Shown piece after piece: positions 52,767 to 59,892 of a stretch of DNA of 64,000 bases (positions are counted from its first letter, which is position 1; each line of letters opens with the position of its first letter). The stretch is from VRUE01 sp036271315 (GTDB lineage Bacteria; Actinomycetota; Thermoleophilia; Solirubrobacterales; 70-9), in assembly GCA_036271315.1 (NCBI GenBank), contig DATBAV010000036.1:62001-126000 (forward strand). Reading direction: 5' to 3'. The notes beneath the pieces were generated by a model that saw only the letters and a list, made by a program, of their open reading frames with translations, did not search any database and was not told the DNA's origin. The position numbers were made by a program, and so were the translations under genes.

Positions 52767-55765
52767 CGCTCGTCGTCCTCCTCGTCGCTGACCGGCTCGA
52801 CCGGCGCCCGGTCGCGGCGGCAGATCGGAGCGAAGTCGCAGAAGGCCGGGCAGATGCCGTGGTTGCGCAGCCCCTCGCGCGGGCCGGGATCGCGATCGAT
52901 CTGCCCGGTTCGCATCCGGGCGACGATCTCGCCGGCGCGGCGGCGGGCGGCGGCGAGCAGCTCGTCGAACTCCTCACGGTCGACGCTGTCGGTCTTGGCG
53001 AGTCCGTATCCGGCGAGCTCGGTCGCGGCGTCCTCCAGCACCAGCCCGCGCGGGCGGCGCTCCGAGGTGGCCCGCAGCGGGTGGTAGAGGCCGCCGACGA
53101 TCTCCGCTCCCCAGAGCTCGGCGACGGCGATCAGGTAGAGCTGCAGTTGCAGCTTCGCCTCCTCCTCGAGCTTCACCCGCGGCGAGACCTTGCCCGAGAG
53201 CTTGTAGTCGAGGACGAGGGCGCGCCCATCGGCTGCCCGGTCGACCCGGTCGATCGCCCCGTGCAGGCGCCAGCCGTCGATCTCGAGCGTGGGTTGCTCC
53301 ACCTCCTCGGACTCGGAGAATCCCGCCTCCAGCAGCCAGGGCTCGAAGCCGGCGATCTCCCGCTGCGCCTCCTCGGCGAGGAAGCGAGCGAGCAGGCCCT
53401 CGATGCGGGCGAGCATGGCCCGCTCGGCCGGGTGCTCGCCGAGCCCTCTTGCGGCCGCGATCTCGCCCACCAGCTCGCGGCTGCGGGCGATCCAGGCGGC
53501 CAGGGAGGCGGGCCGGGGCAGGGGGTAGCCACCGGGCCGCTCCTTATAGAGGGAGTAGAGGGCGGCGTGAACGATGCCGCCCTGGACCAGCGGGTCGGGA
53601 GCGGGGTCGAGCGGCTGGGGGGAGAGCTCGTGCGAGACGAACCACCGATAGGAGCAGAGGTCGAAGCCCTCCAGGGTGGTGCCGCCGTAGGCGTGGACAT
53701 CGCCGAGTGCCGCGATCACCGCCGGGTTCGCGAGCGGGCCGGGGGCGCGGGTGGCGGTCTCGGCACTCCGTGCGCTCGCCAGCCGGTCCCGGACCCGAGC
53801 GGCGATCGCATCTCCAGCACCGGCGACCTTCAGCAAGCGCTCGATGTCGGCACGCGTGCCGACGGCGGCGATCGCCCGCGCCAGCTCGGTCTCCGACGGA
53901 GCGTCGGCGACGCTGTGGACGACCTCGGCCAGGCCGCGGCCGCGAAGCCCGCCCTCGGCCGGCTCCAGCATCTGCCTGACGTCCTCGACGAAGGGCGAGG
54001 GAGCCTCGGCACCGCCGTTCTCGTCGCTGTCGCGGTAGGAGAGGAAGAGTCGGCGCCGGGGCAGCGCCAGGCAGACGTGGAAGAGGTAGCGCTCCTCGGC
54101 GTTGCTGTCGTGGCGCGGCGGCAGGCCGAGCGACTCGCGCTGGCCCTCGGAGAGAAACGGGTCGGTGTGGGCGGCCCCGCGCGGGAACTCGCCGTCCTGC
54201 AGGGAGGCGACGAAGACGTTGTCGAAGCGCGCCGCCCGCACCCGGCGCGGGTCGGCGATTCTGACCCGGTCCTCGACCGGCCCGCTCCAGACCCGCACCC
54301 GGATGCCGGCCAGCGCCCGCGCCAGCGCTTCCGGCAGCGGCGCCAGGCCGTCGAGTGCCGCCCGCTCGCTGAGAGCGGTGGAGATCGCCGCCGCCGTGCG
54401 CGCCTCCATCTCCGAGCCGACGCGGGCGCCCATCGCCGCGGCGAGGGCCCCCACCTCGCTGGCCAGGTCGGCCGGCCTGCCGGCGGATTCGCGCAGTCGC
54501 GCGACGGCCTCCTGCGGCTCTCCGTATTTCTCCTCCCAGAGCCGCAAAGCCGCTGCCGCCGTCTGGACGCGCTCGCGGCGCAGCTTGCGCTCGAACCAAT
54601 CGACCCGCCCCGACGGGGTGCCCGAGGGGCCGCGCAGGTAGCGCAGCAAATCGGCCGCCCGGCCGGTTCCGAGCACGGCTTCCAGCAGGGCGATCAGGGA
54701 GCCCCCCACGGAGGTAGTGGATGCCGGGATCTCCGCCTCGAGCGCGGTCGGGATCCCGTAGGACTCGAGGATCGAGGCGATCAGCGGGCCGCGCCGGCCC
54801 GGATCGCGAACGACGATCGCGATCTGCTCTGCCTCGCACCGGTCGGCGAGCAGGCGCGCTACCTCGACCGCGATCGCCTCGGCCTCGCCGCGCTCGCCGG
54901 CAGAGCGCAGGAAGACGAGGCTCCCGTCGAGCGGGCGGCGCTCCGGCTCGGTTTCGCCGAAGCCCCGCTCGAGCTGAAAGAGAAGCGGCGAGTCGGTGTT
55001 GCCGGGGTCGGCATCGGTCTCCTCGACCGAGTCGATGCCGATCTGTTCAAGCGCGTCGAGCAGCGGGGCGTTTCGCGCCTCGAGCGCGGTGTGTCGGGTC
55101 TCGTAGGGCAGCGCCACGGTCACCTCGACGATCGAGGCGAGGCCGCGGATCAGGCCGAGCTGGTTGGGCGTCAGGTCATCGAGGCCGTAGAGGAAGACCG
55201 GCCGCCGCCAGAAGCCGCCTTCGCTGCCGAGCAGGTCGATCGCATCGCGGGCGATGTCGTGGGCATCGACGGTCCCGAGTCCGTCCCGCACTCGCGCGTA
55301 GCCGGCGAAGAGCGCCGCGATATCGCCGAGATAGGCCGAGCCCTCGAGCGTCCCAGCGGTCGCTTCGACGTCGGCCGGTTCAAGGCCCGCCCCCTGCAGC
55401 TCGTCGAGCAGTTGCTCCAGCGCCATCGGGAAGCCCGACTGCAGGGCGGAGCCGCGCAGCGGGCCCAGCTCCGCGCGCCGTGCGCTCACTGCCGCCGCGA
55501 CGGCGCCGAGGCGCTGCGCCGGGGTGAGGACGGCCCCGGGAGGGGCGCCGCCCGCCGTGGCCACCGCGCGGAACAGGCCACCGAAGGTCATCACGTCGGC
55601 ACCGAGCACCGCGCCGTTCGCGCAGAGCTCTCGCTCGAAGGCGTAGACGTCGTCGAGGGTGGGGACGACGAGGACCGGATCGCGATCGAGCACGGCGATC
55701 AGCCCGCGCCGGATGCGGCCGGCGCGGCCAGAGTTCGGGGGTCCGTGGATCAGTTTCAGCGGCAT
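52763..55765 (-). CDS. addB: AddB-like nuclease subunit with degenerate P-loop and Fe-S cluster motif
   Basis: 1000 residues. The N-terminus has an inactivated Walker A, GPPNSGRAGR (no Lys-Thr), where Bacillus AddB has an intact GxxxxGKT-type site. The central part resembles an inactive helicase (DNVFVASLQDGEFPRGAAHT). The C-terminal PD-(D/E)XK nuclease has AIDRVDRAADGRALVLDYKLSG and the Fe-S cysteines: one in FDLCSYRWF, three in ICPAFCDFAPIC. It should lack motor activity and act as the second nuclease and Chi-recognition subunit. Coupled to addA by GTGA. Not RecB-type AdnAB, since only one subunit keeps motor motifs. Confidence 0.85.
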   Translation of the reverse strand: MPLKLIHGPPNSGRAGRIRRGLIAVLDRDPVLVVPTLDDVYAFERELCANGAVLGADVMTFGGLFRAVATAGGAPPGAVLTPAQRLGAVAAAVSARRAELGPLRGSALQSGFPMALEQLLDELQGAGLEPADVEATAGTLEGSAYLGDIAALFAGYARVRDGLGTVDAHDIARDAIDLLGSEGGFWRRPVFLYGLDDLTPNQLGLIRGLASIVEVTVALPYETRHTALEARNAPLLDALEQIGIDSVEETDADPGNTDSPLLFQLERGFGETEPERRPLDGSLVFLRSAGERGEAEAIAVEVARLLADRCEAEQIAIVVRDPGRRGPLIASILESYGIPTALEAEIPASTTSVGGSLIALLEAVLGTGRAADLLRYLRGPSGTPSGRVDWFERKLRRERVQTAAAALRLWEEKYGEPQEAVARLRESAGRPADLASEVGALAAAMGARVGSEMEARTAAAISTALSERAALDGLAPLPEALARALAGIRVRVWSGPVEDRVRIADPRRVRAARFDNVFVASLQDGEFPRGAAHTDPFLSEGQRESLGLPPRHDSNAEERYLFHVCLALPRRRLFLSYRDSDENGGAEAPSPFVEDVRQMLEPAEGGLRGRGLAEVVHSVADAPSETELARAIAAVGTRADIERLLKVAGAGDAIAARVRDRLASARSAETATRAPGPLANPAVIAALGDVHAYGGTTLEGFDLCSYRWFVSHELSPQPLDPAPDPLVQGGIVHAALYSLYKERPGGYPLPRPASLAAWIARSRELVGEIAAARGLGEHPAERAMLARIEGLLARFLAEEAQREIAGFEPWLLEAGFSESEEVEQPTLEIDGWRLHGAIDRVDRAADGRALVLDYKLSGKVSPRVKLEEEAKLQLQLYLIAVAELWGAEIVGGLYHPLRATSERRPRGLVLEDAATELAGYGLAKTDSVDREEFDELLAAARRRAGEIVARMRTGQIDRDPGPREGLRNHGICPAFCDFAPICRRDRAPVEPVSDEEDDER

Positions 55766-55874
55766 CGGGGCGAGCGGTCCAGCATAGGTCCGCCCCCGGC
55801 GCTTCAGAACGCCGCAAACCCGGGCAAAACGCCCCCGATTTGCCGTCTACCGCCTTCTCTAGATTGACCTTCCG

Positions 55875-56330
55875 ATGGCCCTTTGCTTCGTAGACCCAGC
55901 CGACGCGATCCGCGCGATCGCCGACTCGATCGGCCGCGAGGCCCGTCGCCAGCTGCTCGGCGAGGCGGTGCGCGCCTGGGTCGACGAGATCCCCGACGAC
56001 GAGCTCGAGACCCACTACGCCAAGGCCCTCTCCGAGCTCGACGAGCATGATCTCTCGATGCTCGCCGCCTGGCACGGCTCGCTCGAGGTCGGCCACCCAG
56101 TCCCGAACCGCGACTTCCTGATGGGCGCCTTCGGCTCGCTCGGCGAGAACCGCCGCGAGGCAATGAAGCTCGCCGCCGGCTTCCGCGGCGAGGAGGCCGT
56201 CGACGCCGGAGTCACCGAGGAGGACGCCCTCGAGCTCGTCCTCGGCCTGCTTTCCTCCCCCCGCCAGATGGAGCTGGCCCTAGAGGCCGTCGAGCTCTAC
56301 ATCTGGGACCGGGCGGGCTCGGACAACTAG
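55875..56330 (+). CDS. Conserved helical protein of unknown function
   Basis: 151 residues, all-helical (ADAIRAIADSIGREARRQLL, DDELETHYAKALSELDEHDL, MLAAWHGSLEVGHPVPNRDF, AMKLAAGFRGEEAVDAGVTE), acidic, no signal. No named family recognised. It is divergent from addB with a gap of 109 bp. The gap contains nothing clearly promoter-like apart from a CTAGA region near 55858. Confidence 0.7.
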   Translation: MALCFVDPADAIRAIADSIGREARRQLLGEAVRAWVDEIPDDELETHYAKALSELDEHDLSMLAAWHGSLEVGHPVPNRDFLMGAFGSLGENRREAMKLAAGFRGEEAVDAGVTEEDALELVLGLLSSPRQMELALEAVELYIWDRAGSDN

Positions 56331-56377
56331 CCGGCCGGCAATCTCACACTCTGTCGCTGGCCGTCGTTTCTGTAGCG

Positions 56378-57235
56378 ATGGAGCGACGAGATCTCATTTT
56401 TCCCGTGGGCGATGATTCCTGCGCCGTATGGCTGTATCCGGCGGCTGGAGAGTCGGGTGCGGCTCCAGCGGTGGTCATGGCGCACGGGCTCTCTGGTACG
56501 CGGCGCGACCGCCTCGGCGCCTTTGCCGAGCGCTTTGCCGCCGCGGGATTCGCGGCGCTCGTATTCGACCATCGCGGCTTTGGTGACAGCGGCGGGGAGC
56601 CCGATCTCTTCGATCCCAGGCAACAGCTCGAGGACTGGTGTGCGGCGATTGCCTTCACCCGCTCGCTGCCCGAGGTCGATGGCGAGCGGATCGCGACGTT
56701 CGGCTCCTCGATGGGTGGCGGCAACGCGCTTGCCGCGGCCGCAGAAGACCCAGATGTCGCAGCTGCGATCAGCCAGGTTCCCTTCCTCGACATCGTTACC
56801 CAGGCCCATCGCTCATCGCCACGCGTGACTGCCCGGACGCTTGCCGCCGCGATCCAGGGTCGCCATCTGCCGGCCGTGGGCCAGCCGGACGAGCCGGCGC
56901 TAATCAACGCGCCGGGTGGGGAGGAGGGCTGGCGGCGCGTGGTCGAGATCGGCGAGGACTCACGCTGGCGCAACCGTGTCTCCTCGCGCTGGCTACTCGG
57001 TCGCCCCTTCAGGCCCGTGCGTCACGCGGCGAATCTGCACTGCCCCTGGCTCGTTTGCGTCGGCGAGGCCGACCGCGTTGCCAAGCCGGGTCCGGCCATT
57101 ACCGCAGCCCGGCGCGCACCGAAGGGAGAGCTACGGACCTACCCTGGCGTCGATCACTTCGACGTCTACGACGGCCCCGCGCACGAGGCACTGGTCGCCG
57201 ACCAGCTCGACTTCCTCGAGCGCCACCTGCTCTAG
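56378..57235 (+). CDS. Alpha/beta hydrolase
   Basis: 285 residues. Oxyanion-type HGLSGTRRDRLG, strand/turn VFDHRGFGDSGGEPD, nucleophile Ser111 in FGSSMGGGNALA, acid/His region CVGEADRVAKPG and YPGVDHFDVYDGP. It could be an esterase, dienelactone-like or peptidase-like hydrolase; substrate not predictable. Just downstream of the helical unknown gene. Confidence 0.85.
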   Translation: MERRDLIFPVGDDSCAVWLYPAAGESGAAPAVVMAHGLSGTRRDRLGAFAERFAAAGFAALVFDHRGFGDSGGEPDLFDPRQQLEDWCAAIAFTRSLPEVDGERIATFGSSMGGGNALAAAAEDPDVAAAISQVPFLDIVTQAHRSSPRVTARTLAAAIQGRHLPAVGQPDEPALINAPGGEEGWRRVVEIGEDSRWRNRVSSRWLLGRPFRPVRHAANLHCPWLVCVGEADRVAKPGPAITAARRAPKGELRTYPGVDHFDVYDGPAHEALVADQLDFLERHLL

Positions 57236-57255
57236 GCATAACTGAAAAAGCGTCT

Positions 57256-57283
57256 GTCATACGTGTTAGCATTTTTGTATGAC
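57256..57283. promoter_or_regulatory. MazEF operator overlapping the antitoxin start
   Basis: Inverted repeat GTCATAC (57256-57262) and GTATGAC (57277-57283) with 14 bases between. The right half overlaps the ATG at 57279. TAGCAT (57267-57272) between the halves could be a -10 box, which would make the transcript almost leaderless. Autorepression by the antitoxin-toxin complex is expected. Confidence 0.6.
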
Positions 57284-57530
57284 CATGCTTAGCTTTCGAG
57301 TTGCCGACGCAGAGGCGGCTGAAGTCCAACAGTGGGCGGAGGCTCTTGGACTTGATCGTTCCGAGCTTCTGCGTGAGGCGCTCCACCGTCACCTTGTCCG
57401 CCTTCGCAGTGAGGTGGACGCCAAGAACTGGGAGAGCATGCCTCTCACTGACGCGGAGCGGTCGTTGGCCCAAATCGCTGACTGGGGACCCGCAGAGGAC
57501 TGGGCGGACTGGGGCGATGCGACGGGGTGA
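57279..57530 (+). CDS. Ribbon-helix-helix antitoxin (MazE-type role)
   Basis: 83 residues. The N-terminus (MLSFRVADAEAAEVQQWAEA, then LGLDRSELLREALHRHL) is a ribbon-helix-helix (MetJ/Arc) DNA-binding dimer domain; the acidic, Trp-containing C-terminal tail (AQIADWGPAEDWADWGDATG) is the probable toxin-binding part. ATG at 57279 or 57285 are both possible; the second would spare the operator. Overlaps the toxin gene by 14 bases. Together they form a type II toxin-antitoxin pair. Confidence 0.85.
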   Translation: MTMLSFRVADAEAAEVQQWAEALGLDRSELLREALHRHLVRLRSEVDAKNWESMPLTDAERSLAQIADWGPAEDWADWGDATG

Positions 57531-57825
57531 GGTCTGGTTTGCCGCGACTCCAGGTGGCGACCGGCCCGTTCTCATCCTGACGCGAGATCCAGTTGCTGAC
57601 CGGATTCAGTCGGTCGTGGTGGCTGCGCTTACCCGAACGCAGCGGGACCTTGTTTCCGAGCTTGCGCTCACGGCGGTCGATGACGGCTTGCCCACCGATT
57701 GTGTGGTCAACTTCGACAACGTCCACACCGTCCCCAGGGAGTCACTTCGGCGCCGAATCACCGCGCTTTCTGATCTGAGAATGGGCCAAGCGTGTCGCGT
57801 GCTTCGCGACGCGATGGGCTGCTGA
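57517..57825 (+). CDS. MazF/PemK-family endoribonuclease toxin
   Basis: 102 residues. Signature MRRGEVWFAATPGGDRPVLI, then VVVAALTRTQRDLVSELALT and the C-terminal CVVNFDNVHTVPRESLRRRI. The fold cleaves mRNA at short sequence motifs and halts translation unless bound by the antitoxin. ATG at 57517 overlaps the antitoxin gene by 14 bases, giving translational coupling. Base composition here is visibly lower in GC than neighbours, fitting transfer. Confidence 0.88.
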   Translation: MRRGEVWFAATPGGDRPVLILTRDPVADRIQSVVVAALTRTQRDLVSELALTAVDDGLPTDCVVNFDNVHTVPRESLRRRITALSDLRMGQACRVLRDAMGC

Positions 57826-57836
57826 GCGTTTGCTGC

Positions 57837-58469
57837 TCAGCTCAGCGCGGCGCGGATCTCGGCGATCGCCTGCTCGTTGTCCTGGAAGTGAACGGCGCTG
57901 AGCCCAGCCTTGCGGGCGCCTTCGATGTTGACGAGGACGTCGTCGATGAAGAGGCAGGCCTCCGCAGGTTCGCCCACTCGCTCCAAGGTGAGTTCGTAGA
58001 TGCGCGATTCGGGCTTGCGACAGCCGACGAAGCCGGAGTCGACGACGGTCTCGAAGATCTCGTCGACGGGCAGCATCGAGCGCCAGAGCGGCTCCCACTC
58101 GCGCACGTTGTTGGTCAGCATCGCCATCCGGTAGCCCTCGGCCTTCAGCTCGCGCATCAGCTCGATCATCGCCGCGTTCGGTTCCAGCGCCTCGAAGTAG
58201 ATCTCGCGGAAGCGGTGCATCTCGGGCGAGTGGCCGAGCAACGGCTCGAGGCACACGGTCAGCTGGGCGAGGAAGGCGTCCTCGGTTATTTCGCCGCGCT
58301 CCATCTCGAAGAGCGGGTTCTCCCCGTTGGCCTCGGTGGCGGCCTGCATCGCCTTGCCCAGCGTTTCGGTCGTGATCCCGGTCTGGTCTTGGAAGGCCAT
58401 GAAGGACTCGATCAGCGGCGTCGTCAGCACACCGCCGAAGTCGGAGACGATCGTCTTGATCTCAGCCAT
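57837..58469 (-). CDS. HAD-family hydrolase
   Basis: 210 residues. Motif I SDFGGVL (nucleophile Asp10), motif II MLTNN, motif III Lys in GCRKPESRIYE, motif IV FIDDVLVNIEGA. The residue two after the nucleophile is Gly rather than the usual acid/base Asp, as in the epoxide-hydrolase-N-terminal-like HAD-IA group (DFGGVL). Probably a phosphatase of small metabolites; substrate unknown. Overlaps the next minus-strand gene start by eight bases. Confidence 0.88.
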   Translation of the reverse strand: MAEIKTIVSDFGGVLTTPLIESFMAFQDQTGITTETLGKAMQAATEANGENPLFEMERGEITEDAFLAQLTVCLEPLLGHSPEMHRFREIYFEALEPNAAMIELMRELKAEGYRMAMLTNNVREWEPLWRSMLPVDEIFETVVDSGFVGCRKPESRIYELTLERVGEPAEACLFIDDVLVNIEGARKAGLSAVHFQDNEQAIAEIRAALS

Positions 58470-58854
58470 CGCCGCGCACGACCTCGTAGTGGCCGAGCCC
58501 CTCGCGCCCCTCGACCGCCCAGCGGAAGAAGGCGACGGTCCCGGTCAACCCCGGGTGGCTGATCTCGGCGGCGCTGATCAGGGTGCCGGCGCCGCGCAGC
58601 GGCTGAGCGGCCTCGTCGTCGAGCCAGAGCTCGAGCGTCGCCCGGCGCTGCACGCCGTCCGGCCCGTACTCGGTCGAGAGCAGGGTCTCGGAGACGTCGA
58701 CCGGGGCGCCGTCGGGGCCGCAGAGCACCGCCCCGATCGCCTCCTCGCCGTGACCGCCGGCGCCCTGCGGGCGCACCGCGCTGAGCGCAAGCAGGCCGCC
58801 ATCGGCAAAGACGATGCCGATTGATCGCCGCAGAATCGTCTCTGGCTCGCTCAT
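58462..58854 (-). CDS. Conserved protein of unknown function
   Basis: 130 residues: SIGIVFADGGLLALSAVRPQ, IGAVLCGPDGAPVDVSETLL and ATLELWLDDEAAQPLRGAGT suggest a small beta-rich domain. No signal or membrane segment. ATG at 58854 is chosen because upstream in-frame sequence would run into the divergent GNAT gene. Coupled by overlap to the HAD gene. Confidence 0.65.
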   Translation of the reverse strand: MSEPETILRRSIGIVFADGGLLALSAVRPQGAGGHGEEAIGAVLCGPDGAPVDVSETLLSTEYGPDGVQRRATLELWLDDEAAQPLRGAGTLISAAEISHPGLTGTVAFFRWAVEGREGLGHYEVVRGDG

Positions 58855-58916
58855 CTCGGGCAGCCTATTGACGAGAAAAGAAGTCATGCGGCGTGGGCGG
58901 TCTAGATTGCGGCTTG

Positions 58917-59429
58917 ATGGAGGAGCTCTCGATTCGCCATGCCGATCCCGCGAGGGACGCCGCCGGTTGTGCGGCGATCTACGCGCCATACGTTCTGGCG
59001 AGCGCGACCTCATTTGAGGAGGCCGCCCCCGATGAGGGGGAGATGGCGGATCGAATCCTCCGAATCTCGACCACTCATCCCTGGCTTGTCGCCGAGCGTG
59101 GCGGGGAGTTGCTCGGTTACGCCTATGCCTGCCGACACCGGGAGCGCCCCGCCTATCGCTGGTCGGCCGATGTCTCCGTCTACGTCAATGAAGGGCAATG
59201 GCGCCAGGGTGTTGGCCGCCGCCTCTATGAGGATCTTCTCGAGCGCCTGCGCCGCCAGGGATTTCGCACGGCCTGTGCCGGCATCACTCTCCCCAACGTC
59301 GCGAGCGTGGCGCTGCACGAGCGCCTGGGCTTCGTCTCAGTCGGCGTTTACCGCCATATTGGCTGGAAGGAAGGTGCTTGGCGTGACGTGGGCTGGTGGC
59401 AGCTAGACCTGAGCGGGGACGGCCATTAG
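58917..59429 (+). CDS. GNAT N-acetyltransferase (phosphinothricin acetyltransferase-like)
   Basis: 170 residues: SIRHADPARDAAGCAAIYAP, LGYAYACRHRERPAYRWSAD, acetyl-CoA loop NEGQWRQGVGRRLYEDLLER and SVALHERLGFVSVGVYRHIGW. This is the PAT/MddA-like subgroup that acetylates phosphinothricin, methionine sulfone/sulfoximine or similar amino acids; the natural substrate is open. ATG at 58917 preferred; divergent from the previous gene. Confidence 0.88.
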   Translation: MEELSIRHADPARDAAGCAAIYAPYVLASATSFEEAAPDEGEMADRILRISTTHPWLVAERGGELLGYAYACRHRERPAYRWSADVSVYVNEGQWRQGVGRRLYEDLLERLRRQGFRTACAGITLPNVASVALHERLGFVSVGVYRHIGWKEGAWRDVGWWQLDLSGDGH

Positions 59430-59476
59430 CCTCCCGCCGAGCCGTTCGTGCCCGACCGGTCGTAGTCCCCGGCTAC

Positions 59477-59498
59477 CATTGTCCGATGACCGACAATG
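59477..59498 (+). promoter_or_regulatory. Hairpin around the SufT-like gene start codon
   Basis: CATTGTC (59477-59483) and GACAATG (59492-59498) form a 7-bp stem; the ATG (59486-59488) lies in the 8-base loop. Short, but it repeats the pattern seen at 22835-22880. Confidence 0.35.
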
Positions 59499-59803
59499 AC
59501 ACCGCCGTATTGACCGAAGACGACGTACTAGAGGCCCTCGAGGAAGTGATCGACCCCGAGCTCGGCCTCGACTTCGTCTCCCTCGGCCTCGTCTACGACG
59601 TGGATATCGAGAAGGACGAAGTCTTCGTCACCTTCACTCTCACCACCCCCGCCTGCCCGATCGGCCCCCAGGTCTCCGAGCAGATGAAGGAGTTCGTCGG
59701 CGACCTCCCCGGCGTCACGGCCGTTCACCCCAAGATGGTCTTCGACCCAGCCTGGTCGCCAGAGATGATGACCGAGGACGCCAAGTTCGCACTTGGGTTC
59801 TAG
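59486..59803 (+). CDS. Metal-sulfur cluster assembly factor (MIP18/DUF59, SufT-like)
   Basis: 105 residues: LTEDDVLEALEEVIDPELGL, FVSLGLVYDVDIEKDEVFVT, and TLTTPACPIGPQVSEQMKE with the conserved Cys, then LPGVTAVHPKMVFDPAWSPE. The family helps in iron-sulfur protein maturation. It is the last recognisable housekeeping gene before the island; the 89-bp gap that follows (59804-59892) contains GGGGTCA three times and is a candidate left junction. Confidence 0.88.
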   Translation: MTDNDTAVLTEDDVLEALEEVIDPELGLDFVSLGLVYDVDIEKDEVFVTFTLTTPACPIGPQVSEQMKEFVGDLPGVTAVHPKMVFDPAWSPEMMTEDAKFALGF

Positions 59804-59892
59804 GCACGGCTTGCGGGGTCGGTGGGGGTCATAGGGGGTCAGTTTTGTCCCCATGCCGTCCCTACGGCGGTCCCCACGGACCCTGACCGGGG

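Noticed and set aside
52748..55867. Long plus-strand open frame opposite addB
   Set aside because: Antisense shadow; the translated sequence shows only composition bias, whereas addB has nuclease and Fe-S motifs.
57837..58469. Possible inactive HAD protein because Gly replaces Asp at the +2 position
   Set aside because: DFGGVL is the normal motif of a known HAD-IA subgroup, so this is not evidence of loss.
59804..59892. Candidate attachment site with three GGGGTCA repeats
   Set aside because: No matching direct repeat was found in the right flank inside the window, so the junction cannot be supported; it is only mentioned as a possible left edge.
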